32,363 nucleotides of DNA. Source: Acidobacteriaceae bacterium. Its GTDB lineage: Bacteria > Acidobacteriota > Terriglobia > Terriglobales > Acidobacteriaceae. The stretch spans positions 1 through 32,363 of the forward strand of contig PLQW01000278.1 in the NCBI GenBank assembly GCA_003160215.1, in the 5' to 3' direction. The translations under genes and the position numbers were made by a program. Below are positions 24,962 through 32,363 of the stretch, in pieces. Position 1 is the first letter of the stretch; every line of letters starts with the position of its first letter. The notes under the pieces were generated by a model. That model did no database searches, was not told the DNA's origin, and saw only the letters and a list, made by a program, of their open reading frames with translations.

Positions 24962-25867
24962 ATGACAAACCAACCGAATCATATCTCCGTGTGCATTTGC
25001 ACTTACAAGCGGCCAAGGTTTCTCAAGCGGTTGCTAGGGGAGCTCGCCGATCAGGAGACGGGCGGGCTGTTCACTTATTCGGTCGTGGTGGCCGACAACG
25101 ACCAGTTACAATCTGCCAAGGCCGTGGTGTCGGACTTCGCGGCTGGATCGACTGTTCCTGTCACGTACTGCGTGGAACCTCAGCAGAATATTTCGCTGAC
25201 GCGGAACAAAGCCATCGAGAACGCTACCGGAGACTTCATAGCTTTCATCGACGACGATGAGTTCCCGACGAAGCGTTGGCTGCTGACGTTGTTCGAGGCC
25301 TGCCACGAATATGACGTGGACGGTGTACTCGGACCTGTCAAGTGCCACTTCGACGAAAAGCCGCCCAAGTGGGTTGTAAAGGGCAAGTTCTACGAACGGC
25401 CCACCTATCCGACCGGGTTCGTGATCGACTGGACGAAGGGACGCACGGGTAATGTGCTGCTGAGGAGGCGCATTTTCGAGCCTAGCGAGCGACCCTTCAG
25501 TCCGGACTTTCACCGGGCGGGCGACCAGGATTTCTTCCGAAGAATGATCGCCAAGGGACACGTGTTCATTTGGTGCGACGAGGCCGTGGCGTACGAGGTC
25601 GTTCCCCCGATCCGTTGGACGCGCACCTTCATGCTGAAAAGGGCCTTGCTTCGGGGAACAATCAGCTTGCAGCACCCGACCTCCCAACTGCGCAGCATCG
25701 CCAAGTCGGTCCTTGCTGTTCCAATTTATGCGATTGCCCTGCCGTTTACCTTACTAATGGGACACCACAGATTCATGACTGTCCTAGTGAAACTTTTCGA
25801 TCATTTGGGGAAGCTTCTGACTTTTGTTGGCCTCAAGCCGGTTAAGAGTCAACTCGTCACCGATTAG
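24962..25867 (+). CDS. Family 2 glycosyltransferase
   Basis: The 301-residue GT2 enzyme begins ISVCICTYKRPRFLKRLL and has ADND (Asp motif), the metal site FIDDDEFP near 95-102, and an acceptor-side region with RAGDQDFFRRM. One hydrophobic helix near the C-terminus (VLAVPIYAIALPFTLLMG) may anchor it to the membrane. I place the start at the ATG at 24962, where the GT fold begins, with a weak GGA upstream. The same frame extends back through the preceding deacetylase gene, but that part is clearly the shadow of another frame. An ATG at 24929 is an alternative. Confidence 0.88.
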   Translation: MTNQPNHISVCICTYKRPRFLKRLLGELADQETGGLFTYSVVVADNDQLQSAKAVVSDFAAGSTVPVTYCVEPQQNISLTRNKAIENATGDFIAFIDDDEFPTKRWLLTLFEACHEYDVDGVLGPVKCHFDEKPPKWVVKGKFYERPTYPTGFVIDWTKGRTGNVLLRRRIFEPSERPFSPDFHRAGDQDFFRRMIAKGHVFIWCDEAVAYEVVPPIRWTRTFMLKRALLRGTISLQHPTSQLRSIAKSVLAVPIYAIALPFTLLMGHHRFMTVLVKLFDHLGKLLTFVGLKPVKSQLVTD

Positions 25868-25876
25868 GGCCGAGAT

Positions 25877-26950
25877 ATGGGGCAGACGGAACGCGACGCT
25901 TTTATAATCGGGTCGGATGAACTCATCCTGGTAACAGGGGCAAGCGGCTTCATTGGTTCCAGGCTCGTAAGTTGTTTGCTGAATCTCGGATTCCTCAACT
26001 TGCGTTGCTTCGTCAGGCCCTCCAGTGAAGTGACCAGGGTCGAAGTCCTCACGGGTTGCCGCCGCGACGGGGCACGAGTTGAACTGGTCGAAGGCAATCT
26101 TCTGTCGCGCGAGGATTGCAACGCTGCGACGAAGGACGTGGCGATCATCTACCACCTGGCTGCCGGCCGAGGCGAGAAGTCCTATCCCGACGCTTTCCTG
26201 AACTCAGTCGTCACAACGCGGAATCTTCTGGAAGCAAGCATTCGGGATCAATGCCTGAGACAATTTGTGAACGTGAGTTCTTTCGCCGTTTATACCAACA
26301 CGAAGAAGCCTCGGTGGAGGGTGTTGGATGAGTCGTGCCCGGTTGAGAAGCATCCCGAGCTGAGGGGTGACGCCTATTCGTTCGCCAAAGTCAAACAGGA
26401 CGAAATCGTCGCCGAGTATGCCAGGAAGTTCGGGATCCCGTGTGTCACCGTCAGGCCCGGGCATGTTTATGGCCCTGGCAACGAACCCATCACTGGCCGG
26501 GTAGGGATTGGTACGTTTGGTGTGTTTCTGCATCTTGCCGGATCAAATGCCATACCCTTCACCTACGTGGATAACTGCGCGGAGGCGATAGCGCTAGTGG
26601 GACTGACGAAAGGAACAGACGGCGAAGTCTTCAATGTCGTGGACGACGATCTGCCCTCGAGTCGCAACTTTTTGCGCCTGTACAAACAGCAGGTGAGGCG
26701 GTTTAGGTCGATCTATGTTCCTCACTCCTTAAGCTATGTGCTCTGCTATCTATGGGAGCAATATGCGAAGTGGTCAAAGGGACAGTTGCCACCCACATTC
26801 AACCGTCTGAGATGGCACGCCAACTGGAGAAAGACTCGTTACAGCAACGAAAAATTGAAGATGCGAGTGGGTTGGAAGCCAAAGGTGCCCATGGCGGAGG
26901 GGTTCAAGCGCTACTTCGAAGCGTGCCGGAACGGAGTGCGCGATGCTTAA
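25877..26950 (+). CDS. NAD-dependent epimerase/dehydratase (extended SDR)
   Basis: The 357-residue extended short-chain dehydrogenase has the nucleotide-binding TGASGFIG (20-27), the active-site YSFAK pair and the downstream VRPGHVYGPGN motif. It would epimerise, dehydrate or reduce a nucleotide sugar; the exact reaction cannot be read from the sequence. The ATG lies nine bases after the preceding gene, and the stop overlaps the next ATG by eight bases, so it belongs to the same operon. Confidence 0.88.
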   Translation: MGQTERDAFIIGSDELILVTGASGFIGSRLVSCLLNLGFLNLRCFVRPSSEVTRVEVLTGCRRDGARVELVEGNLLSREDCNAATKDVAIIYHLAAGRGEKSYPDAFLNSVVTTRNLLEASIRDQCLRQFVNVSSFAVYTNTKKPRWRVLDESCPVEKHPELRGDAYSFAKVKQDEIVAEYARKFGIPCVTVRPGHVYGPGNEPITGRVGIGTFGVFLHLAGSNAIPFTYVDNCAEAIALVGLTKGTDGEVFNVVDDDLPSSRNFLRLYKQQVRRFRSIYVPHSLSYVLCYLWEQYAKWSKGQLPPTFNRLRWHANWRKTRYSNEKLKMRVGWKPKVPMAEGFKRYFEACRNGVRDA

Positions 26951-28058
26951 GGTCGCCATCGTGGGCTGCGGCAAGATCGCCGATGATCATGCGGCGCAGA
27001 TTCAGCGGATCGAAGGCTGCGAGATTGTCGGCGTCTGTGACCGGGAGCCGCTGATGGCGCGGCAACTCTACGAGAGGTTCCCCGTCAAACAGCATTTCAG
27101 CGACCTGAGGGAACTCCTGTGCGACGCCAAGCCGGACGTTGTGCACATCACGACTCCACCGGAAAGCCATTCCGATATCGCCAGGCTTTGCCTGGATTGG
27201 GGCTCCCACGTCTATGTGGAGAAACCATTCACCCTCTGCGAGGACGATGCACGAACGCTGATTGCACTCGCCACTGAAAAAGGGCTCAAGATAACAGCCG
27301 GACACGACGATCAATTCCGGCATGCGGCGCGCCGCATGAGGGCTCTCGTCCAAAGCGGGTTCTTGGGTAGCGGGCCGGTCCATATGGAGAGTTATTACTG
27401 CTATGAGCTCGGACAAACCGCATACGCGCGTGCGATCCTTGCCGACAGGGAGCATTGGGTTTGGCGGCTGCCGGGAAAATTACTGCAGAATATTATCAGC
27501 CATGGCATCGCCAGGATCGCGGAGTTCCTGAGTGGCGATTCGCTCGAAGTGGTTGCGTATGGATTCACGAGTCCCGCTCTCAAACGCATGGGCGGGAGCG
27601 AAATCATTGACGAACTGAGAGTGATCATCTGCGAGCAGGAGCGCACGACTGCGTATTTCACTTTTTCCTCGCAGATGCGGCCGGCACTCCACCAGTTTCG
27701 TATCTACGGCGATAGGAACGGCCTGATTCTCGATCAAGACCAGGAGACGCTCATCAAGCTTCGCGGCAAAAGATACGTCAGCTATGCCGAGAAATTCATC
27801 CCTCCCGTCAGCTTCGCACGGCAATATCTGGGCAACCTCGCCACCAACGCGCGCAGTTTCCTGGCTCGTGACTTCCACATGAAGTCGGGGATGAAGTATC
27901 TTATCGAATCTTTCTACCGTTCAATTCTGGAGGGCGCTCCGGACCCCATTCCGCACTCGCAGATTCTCCTGACTACGAGAATCATGGACGCGATCTTTGC
28001 TCAACTCGACGCGCAGCAGCAATCCGTCGAATCTCGCGTCCAGGCGTCGGTGTATTAG
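26943..28058 (+). CDS. Second Gfo/Idh/MocA-family dehydrogenase
   Basis: The 371-residue oxidoreductase has the Rossmann motif VAIVGCGKIADDHA and the catalytic Lys in VYVEKPFTL. It is only distantly related to the first such enzyme at 18662 (different glycine motif, longer C-terminal half), so the two are not a recent duplication. It overlaps the SDR gene by eight bases, and the pair may act in sequence on one sugar. It precedes a FemAB/GNAT-like gene. Confidence 0.87.
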   Translation: MLKVAIVGCGKIADDHAAQIQRIEGCEIVGVCDREPLMARQLYERFPVKQHFSDLRELLCDAKPDVVHITTPPESHSDIARLCLDWGSHVYVEKPFTLCEDDARTLIALATEKGLKITAGHDDQFRHAARRMRALVQSGFLGSGPVHMESYYCYELGQTAYARAILADREHWVWRLPGKLLQNIISHGIARIAEFLSGDSLEVVAYGFTSPALKRMGGSEIIDELRVIICEQERTTAYFTFSSQMRPALHQFRIYGDRNGLILDQDQETLIKLRGKRYVSYAEKFIPPVSFARQYLGNLATNARSFLARDFHMKSGMKYLIESFYRSILEGAPDPIPHSQILLTTRIMDAIFAQLDAQQQSVESRVQASVY

Positions 28059-28096
28059 ACGATGCGTCGTGTACGCATTGAAGAGGAGCCCCTGTC

Positions 28097-29140
28097 GTGG
28101 TGAAGAGTGTGGAGGTCAGTGTTCGGGGCAAGTGGAGCCAGGTCCCCGGGTTCGATGTCAATGGGAAGACCGTGGTTGTGCTGGGGAACTGGGTGAAGGT
28201 CGCGTCCGTTCATCAGGAGGACTGGCTCGAGACGGAACTCGGCGACCCCGCAGCCTGCTTGCGGGAGTTGGAAAAACAAAGAGAAGCAGGCCTCCGAATC
28301 GACGTCCTGACATTCGCGCAAAAGCTCCCCAGCACCGCTCCTCGATACCGGTACCCTCTGGAGTCGGAGAGCGTCGCCGCCATTCGCATCAGCAGCTTCA
28401 AAGAGTGGTGGGAAAGCCTGCCTCAGGAAACCCGAAAGAACGTGAGGAGGTCGCAAAAGCGGGGAGTGGAGATCAAGCTGGGAGAATTTGGCGACGAGTT
28501 GGTGAGCGAGATCGCGTCGGTTAACAATGAGAGGCCAGTGCGACAAGGGCGGCGATTTCCTCATTATGGAAAAAGCCTCGATCAAGTGAGGAAAGATTAC
28601 TCATCTTATCTCGACCGCAGCGACCTCATCTGCGCGTATTACGGAACCGAGCTGATCGGTTTTCTGAAGCTGGTGTACCGGGGGGATATCGCCTCGATCC
28701 TCCAGTTGCTGGTAAAGCTGGCCCATCAAGACAAGCGCCCCGCCAACGCATTGCTCAGCAAGGCGGTGGAGCTCTGCTCAGCTAAAGGACTGTCGCACCT
28801 CACTTATGGAAACTTCAGCTATGGGAATAAAGGCGATTGCTCCCTCACCGAGTTCAAGACGCGTCACGGATTTCAAGAGGTGCTGGTGCCAAGGTACTAT
28901 GTCCCGCTGACCGGGTTGGGGACGCTCTACACGAAACTGGGACTTTATCGGGGCTTTCTGGGCATTCTTCCCGGTGGGGTCATCACGGCGGGGCTGAAGG
29001 CCCGCTTGGCATGGTATAACGTGAAGAACCTCAGCGGCCGGTGTAGCTCAATGGTAGAGCAGCCGATACGTAATCGGCCTATGGAGCGTTCAAGTCCTCC
29101 CGCCGGCTCCAGTTCCAGTGCCCAGCCTGCGCCCCGGTAA
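28097..29140 (+). CDS. FemAB/GNAT-like acyltransferase whose 3' end runs through a tRNA-like sequence
   Basis: The 347-residue product has a GNAT/FemAB-like core: KEWWESLPQETRKNVRRSQKR, then LICAYYGTELIGFLKLVYRG, then LTYGNFSYGNKG. It probably transfers an acyl or aminoacyl group in polysaccharide modification. GAGGAG eight bases ahead of the GTG at 28097 supports this start. The last 34 or so residues (from GRCSSMVEQ onward) are encoded by a tRNA-Thr-like sequence at 29037-29111 and its flank. Such peptides are typical of frames read across tRNA genes and are not part of the fold. The original stop was probably lost, or the tRNA-like segment arrived later. Confidence 0.75.
   Translation: MVKSVEVSVRGKWSQVPGFDVNGKTVVVLGNWVKVASVHQEDWLETELGDPAACLRELEKQREAGLRIDVLTFAQKLPSTAPRYRYPLESESVAAIRISSFKEWWESLPQETRKNVRRSQKRGVEIKLGEFGDELVSEIASVNNERPVRQGRRFPHYGKSLDQVRKDYSSYLDRSDLICAYYGTELIGFLKLVYRGDIASILQLLVKLAHQDKRPANALLSKAVELCSAKGLSHLTYGNFSYGNKGDCSLTEFKTRHGFQEVLVPRYYVPLTGLGTLYTKLGLYRGFLGILPGGVITAGLKARLAWYNVKNLSGRCSSMVEQPIRNRPMERSSPPAGSSSSAQPAPR
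29037..29111 (+). tRNA. tRNA-Thr (CGT)-like gene or pseudogene, inside the end of a coding sequence
   Basis: The 75-base sequence folds as a cloverleaf. The acceptor stem is GCCGGTG/CGCCGGC (one G-T pair), the D stem GCTC/GAGC, the anticodon stem GCCGA/TCGGC with loop TACGTAA, and the T loop TTCAAGT. The discriminator is T, followed by an encoded CCA. The anticodon is CGT (29069-29071). Two faults stand out: position 33 is A instead of the near-universal T, and the T stem GGAG(C)G/CCTCC has one bulged base at 29087. It also lies fully inside the 3' end of a same-strand reading frame. I therefore think it is a degenerate or captured copy rather than a normal functional tRNA, but function cannot be excluded. 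Confidence 0.6.
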
Positions 29141-29193
29141 GCATAGAGGGCGCTTGGGTGCTAGCGCATTGTCGAAGAGAAAGATAACACCAC

Positions 29194-31017
29194 ATGCCCG
29201 GTATAGTTGGCCTGATCACCAACGCACACCGAGAACACGCGGAGCAGCAACTTCTCGCCATGCTCGCCACCATTCGCCACGAACCCTTTTACGTCACGGG
29301 AACCTGGAAGGATGAATCGCTGGGCGTGTACGTCGGTTGGGCGGCGCGGAAAGATTCATTTTCGGACGGCATGCCGCTGTCGAGCGAATCGGGGGATGCC
29401 GTTCTGGTTTTCTCCGGAGAAGACCATCCTGAGCCGGGAACCGCTGCCAAGCTGAAGGAGCGCGGCCACACGCTGAGCGCGGACGGCCCATCCTATTTGG
29501 TTCACCTATGCGAGGAAGATCCATCATTTCCCGCGGGTTTGAATGGGTGGTTTCACGGACTCCTAGTGGACCGGTCGCGCAAGACCGCAACGCTTTTCAA
29601 CGACCGCTTCGGCATGCACCGGCTTTACTACCACGAGTCGAAGGACGGGTTCTACTTCGCTGCAGAGGCCAAAGCGATCCTCGCCGTTCGTCCTGAGCTG
29701 CGTCGAGCAGATATCAAGGGTCTCGGGGAATTAATCGCTCTGGGCTGTGTCTTAGAAAACCGAACAATATTTGAAGGCATTCACGTTTTGCCGCCGGCAT
29801 CGACCTGGTCGTTTCGAAACGGCTCCCTCGAGTGCCGTTCAAGCTACTTCCAGCCACAAGAGTGGGAAGAGCAAGAACCCCTGGAGCCGGAAACCTATTA
29901 TCGCGAGCTGCGCGAAGTCTTCTCGCGAAACCTACCCCGGTATTTCAATGGAACGCAGCCCATCGGGATGTCTCTGACCGGGGGACTGGACACGAGGGCT
30001 ATCATGGCCTGGCACAAGCCTTCCCCAGGCTCGCTGCCCTGTTACACTTTTGGGGGAACTTACCGTGAATGCCGCGACGTGCTAGTGGCGCGGCAGGTGG
30101 CTCGCGCTTGCGGGCAGCCGCATCAGGTGATCCGTTGCGACCAGGAGTTTATCTCCAGCTTTCCCGATTACGCCGAGCGAACGGTCTACCTCACGGACGG
30201 CTGCGCTGACGTGAGCTGTTCACCCGTCCTCTATGGGTGCCAGAAGGCGCGGGAGATTGCTCCTGTGAGGATGACCGGCAATTATGGTGATCAAGTCCTT
30301 CGAGGGCTGCGGGCGTTCAAGCCCAGTGTGCCGGCTCCGGGACTCTTTGCTTTGGATTTGCTTCCTCACCTGGACGAGGCTCGCGAAACCTACTCGAAAA
30401 TTACGGACACGCATCCGCTTACGTTTGCCGCCTTTCGCCAGGCGCCCTGGCACCATTACGGCCTTCTAGCCCTGGAGCAGACCCAGCTCACCATGCGGTC
30501 GCCCTTCTTGGATAACGATGTCGTTCGGATCACCTTCCGCGCACCGGAGTCCGTGACTAAGAATAACGACCTCCGGATTCGGCTGATCGCTGACGGCAAT
30601 TTTGCCTTGCGGAACATCCGGACAGACATGGGGTTCGCAGGCAACGGCAAGCAATTCCCCGGCGCTATTCTTCGCCGTTACCACGCTTTCACGTTTAAGG
30701 CCGAATACGCCTACGACCATGGCATGCCTCAATGGGTGGCGCAAGTCGATCATGCGTTTTCCCCGCTTCATTTGGAATGCATCTTCCTTGGGCGCCACAA
30801 GTACTACCACTTCCGCGTCTGGTACCGGGATCTCTTGGCAAACTACGTCAGAGAAATGTTGCTCGATTCGCGCACCGTCTCTAGGCCCTACCTACAAAGA
30901 AATTCTCTCGAAGCCATGGTACGGTGTCATATCAAAGGAGACAGAAACTATACCAGCGAGATCCACAGGATCCTTTCGTTGGAGCTGCTGCACCGAGCTT
31001 TCATTGACGCAAGGTGA
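29194..31017 (+). CDS. Asparagine-synthase-like amidotransferase lacking the glutaminase Cys
   Basis: The 607-residue protein has an N-terminal class II glutaminase-like domain and a C-terminal ATP-pyrophosphatase domain with the PP-loop SLTGGLDTR (260-268). The N-terminal nucleophile is missing: the sequence begins Met-Pro-Gly-Ile, not Met-Cys-Gly-Ile, so glutamine hydrolysis is not expected. Relatives in polysaccharide and O-antigen loci amidate uronic acids; this one would need free ammonia or another amine donor, or may have a different acyl-adenylating role. No strong ribosome binding site precedes the ATG. The gene lies 53 bases after the tRNA-disrupted frame. Confidence 0.85.
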   Translation: MPGIVGLITNAHREHAEQQLLAMLATIRHEPFYVTGTWKDESLGVYVGWAARKDSFSDGMPLSSESGDAVLVFSGEDHPEPGTAAKLKERGHTLSADGPSYLVHLCEEDPSFPAGLNGWFHGLLVDRSRKTATLFNDRFGMHRLYYHESKDGFYFAAEAKAILAVRPELRRADIKGLGELIALGCVLENRTIFEGIHVLPPASTWSFRNGSLECRSSYFQPQEWEEQEPLEPETYYRELREVFSRNLPRYFNGTQPIGMSLTGGLDTRAIMAWHKPSPGSLPCYTFGGTYRECRDVLVARQVARACGQPHQVIRCDQEFISSFPDYAERTVYLTDGCADVSCSPVLYGCQKAREIAPVRMTGNYGDQVLRGLRAFKPSVPAPGLFALDLLPHLDEARETYSKITDTHPLTFAAFRQAPWHHYGLLALEQTQLTMRSPFLDNDVVRITFRAPESVTKNNDLRIRLIADGNFALRNIRTDMGFAGNGKQFPGAILRRYHAFTFKAEYAYDHGMPQWVAQVDHAFSPLHLECIFLGRHKYYHFRVWYRDLLANYVREMLLDSRTVSRPYLQRNSLEAMVRCHIKGDRNYTSEIHRILSLELLHRAFIDAR

Positions 31018-31065
31018 CTCAGCGCCGCCGCGATCGGGGCCGCGAGGAATAGGTGGTTATAACGC

Positions 31066-31551
31066 ATGGGATACGAGAGTGCCCTAACCGGCATGAAGAA
31101 TCGTGCGCTCCAATTGGCTGCCAGGGTTGCCCCGGGTGCTACTACGCTGCGCGTGCTCTTACACAGGTGGCGTGGTGTGAAAGTTGGGAAGCGCGTTTGG
31201 ATCGGCTACGACGCAGTTATAGAGACCTCCAGGCCACAACTTGTGACTATTGGGGACGATGCCGTCATTGGTATGCGCGCAACTTTGATCGCACATTTCA
31301 AGGAAGTCAGGGGCCTCACGATCGGCCCGCGCTCGAGCATTGGGCCGGGCGCAATCATCATGCCAGGAGTGACGATTGGCGAAGGAGCCGTGGTAACCGC
31401 TGGTAGTGTCGTTACACGCTCGGTGCCCCCATTGACGGTTGTTCAGGGCAACCCCGCAAGGGCCGTAGCACGCAATGACGTGGCACTGCTGCCAAATGTT
31501 ACCTTGAAACAGTTTATCGCCTCCTTGAGACCAATCAGAACACACAGATGA
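31066..31551 (+). CDS. Left-handed beta-helix O- or N-acyltransferase
   Basis: The 161-residue protein consists mostly of hexapeptide repeats (VKVGKRVWIGYDAVI, VTIGDDAVIGMRATLI, ITIGEGAVVTAGSVVT type) and ends in NPARAVAR, as in WcaF/VatD-like acetyltransferases. It probably acetylates a sugar of the exopolysaccharide. AGGTGG lies about 11 bases before the ATG. The stop overlaps the next start by four bases (ATGA). Confidence 0.85.
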   Translation: MGYESALTGMKNRALQLAARVAPGATTLRVLLHRWRGVKVGKRVWIGYDAVIETSRPQLVTIGDDAVIGMRATLIAHFKEVRGLTIGPRSSIGPGAIIMPGVTIGEGAVVTAGSVVTRSVPPLTVVQGNPARAVARNDVALLPNVTLKQFIASLRPIRTHR

Positions 31552-32363
31552 GCGCCACTCGTTCGCAGCGCAAGTGCGTCGCTGTATTTCCATCTTCAAG
31601 GTGGGAGACAGAAAGCCGGCTTCTTGCCACGCTCGCCATACTGTTTCCGGTCGACTTCGTACGCGGGGGGGACATCGCTCAACAGCACCTGGACGCGGCT
31701 ATACTCTTCCAAGAAGCAGAGGGACTCTCGGGGGCCATGTTGGAACGCGGCGTGAGCTCCTTCCGGTTTGTGCGCCCGGGGCGCGACACACCGCTTCCTG
31801 CCAACGAAGTAGTCACCTTTTCGCACAACGCCGTGATTCATCCAGCCCTTCGCGAGGCACAGATCCCCGTCGGAGCTGAGACCTGCATTGCCGAGCTGAG
31901 CATCTGCGACGCGGAAGTCCCGCTAGCGTGGCACGGCTCGGCGAAGCTTTGGCAATGTCGCGCCGAGGGTAATGTAGAACAGCACACTAGCGCCATCGCG
32001 CCTCCTGAATTGCGCGGCGAGGAGTTGCTGTGGTCCTGGTTGCGACCGGACAATTGGGTAGCTCTTCTTCCGCTAATGCACTTCCTGCGCCGTGTAACCG
32101 TGGATGCGGAGTGGTCACCTGCTCCCACACAGGCGTGCTTCATGTTCGACGACCCTAATCTCCACTCAGTTCGTTACGGTTACCTTGACTTCCTCCAGGT
32201 CGCCCGCGAGTGTCTAGCGCACAAATACCACGTCGCAGTCGCCACCATCCCGCTTGACACTTGGTACGCGGCTGCTGCAGCGGTTGAGTTGTTCCGTCGA
32301 CACCGCGATTGCCTCTCTCTGCTTATTCACGGGAACGACCACGTAGCGAACGAATTGGCTCCC
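31548..32363 (+). CDS. Polysaccharide-deacetylase-like protein, 3' end missing at the window edge
   Basis: The frame is open from the ATG at 31548 to the last base (272 codons seen, no stop). The first 190 residues are not recognised. From about 195 the sequence reads FMFDDPNLH (198-206), with Asp201/Asp202, and later IHGNDH (260-265), the metal-binding pattern of the NodB-like deacetylase/glycoside hydrolase barrel (DUF2334-type relatives). It would remove acetyl groups from, or cut, the polymer or its precursor. ATGA overlap with the acyltransferase shows translational coupling, and the two may act on the same sugar. Confidence 0.7.
   Translation, partial: MSATRSQRKCVAVFPSSRWETESRLLATLAILFPVDFVRGGDIAQQHLDAAILFQEAEGLSGAMLERGVSSFRFVRPGRDTPLPANEVVTFSHNAVIHPALREAQIPVGAETCIAELSICDAEVPLAWHGSAKLWQCRAEGNVEQHTSAIAPPELRGEELLWSWLRPDNWVALLPLMHFLRRVTVDAEWSPAPTQACFMFDDPNLHSVRYGYLDFLQVARECLAHKYHVAVATIPLDTWYAAAAAVELFRRHRDCLSLLIHGNDHVANELAP

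Noticed and set aside
29062-29078. Reading the tRNA-like sequence as tRNA-Arg with anticodon ACG
   Set aside because: Moving the anticodon by one base would satisfy T33, but it breaks the five-pair anticodon stem GCCGA/TCGGC.

Overview
The window reads as an exosortase (XrtA/PEP-CTERM-type) protein-sorting and exopolysaccharide locus from a Gram-negative bacterium, most likely an acidobacterium. The reasons are the PrsK/PrsR two-component pair next to an exosortase, a sorting tail of the VPDGG...LLGG...RRKF type, a LuxR-type regulator with a Sel1-like tail, and a UpxY/NusG-like protein at the head of a long polysaccharide operon. The taxonomic call is inference from gene style; no phylogenetic marker gene is present.

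Layout. Positions 1-796 hold no convincing gene, only a small 10-bp tandem repeat. From 797 to 10422 all genes are on the minus strand: a TPR lipoprotein of the PrsT type, a small secreted PEP-CTERM-type protein, the sigma-54 activator PrsR, the histidine kinase PrsK, the exosortase, and a LuxR-family regulator with a degenerate receiver. A noncoding region of about 800 bp (10423-11219) separates these from a plus-strand run of genes from 11220 to the right edge. That run starts with a UpxY/RfaH-like antiterminator and a sigma-54-type regulator lacking GAFTGA. It continues with the export and assembly core (Wzz-like chain-length protein, ExeA-like ATPase, BY-kinase) and the initiating sugar transferase. 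Next come sugar-nucleotide and transfer genes: a Gfo/Idh, LbH acyltransferase and DegT trio, a FemAB protein, two GT2 glycosyltransferases, a ChbG/YdjC deacetylase, an NAD-epimerase, a second Gfo/Idh and a second FemAB/GNAT protein. The run ends with an asparagine-synthase-like enzyme, a second LbH acyltransferase and a deacetylase-like gene cut by the window end. No flippase, polymerase, outer-membrane exporter or EpsI-type gene is visible here.

How it may work together. PrsK and PrsR would sense envelope state and activate sigma-54 promoters. A very good -24/-12 site lies just upstream of the PEP-CTERM gene, with a dyad at about -82 that could be the activator site. The exosortase would process the PEP-CTERM protein, which itself carries a Cys/Gln signature resembling thioester adhesin domains. 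The plus-strand operon would make and decorate the matching polysaccharide, probably with amidated or N-acylated amino sugars, under antitermination control.

The most unusual observations are the thioester-like exosortase substrate, a tRNA-Thr-like sequence inside the 3' end of a coding sequence, a sugar transferase fused to a degenerate GGDEF-like domain, two regulators with degraded signalling residues, and a possible attenuator hairpin ahead of the antiterminator gene.
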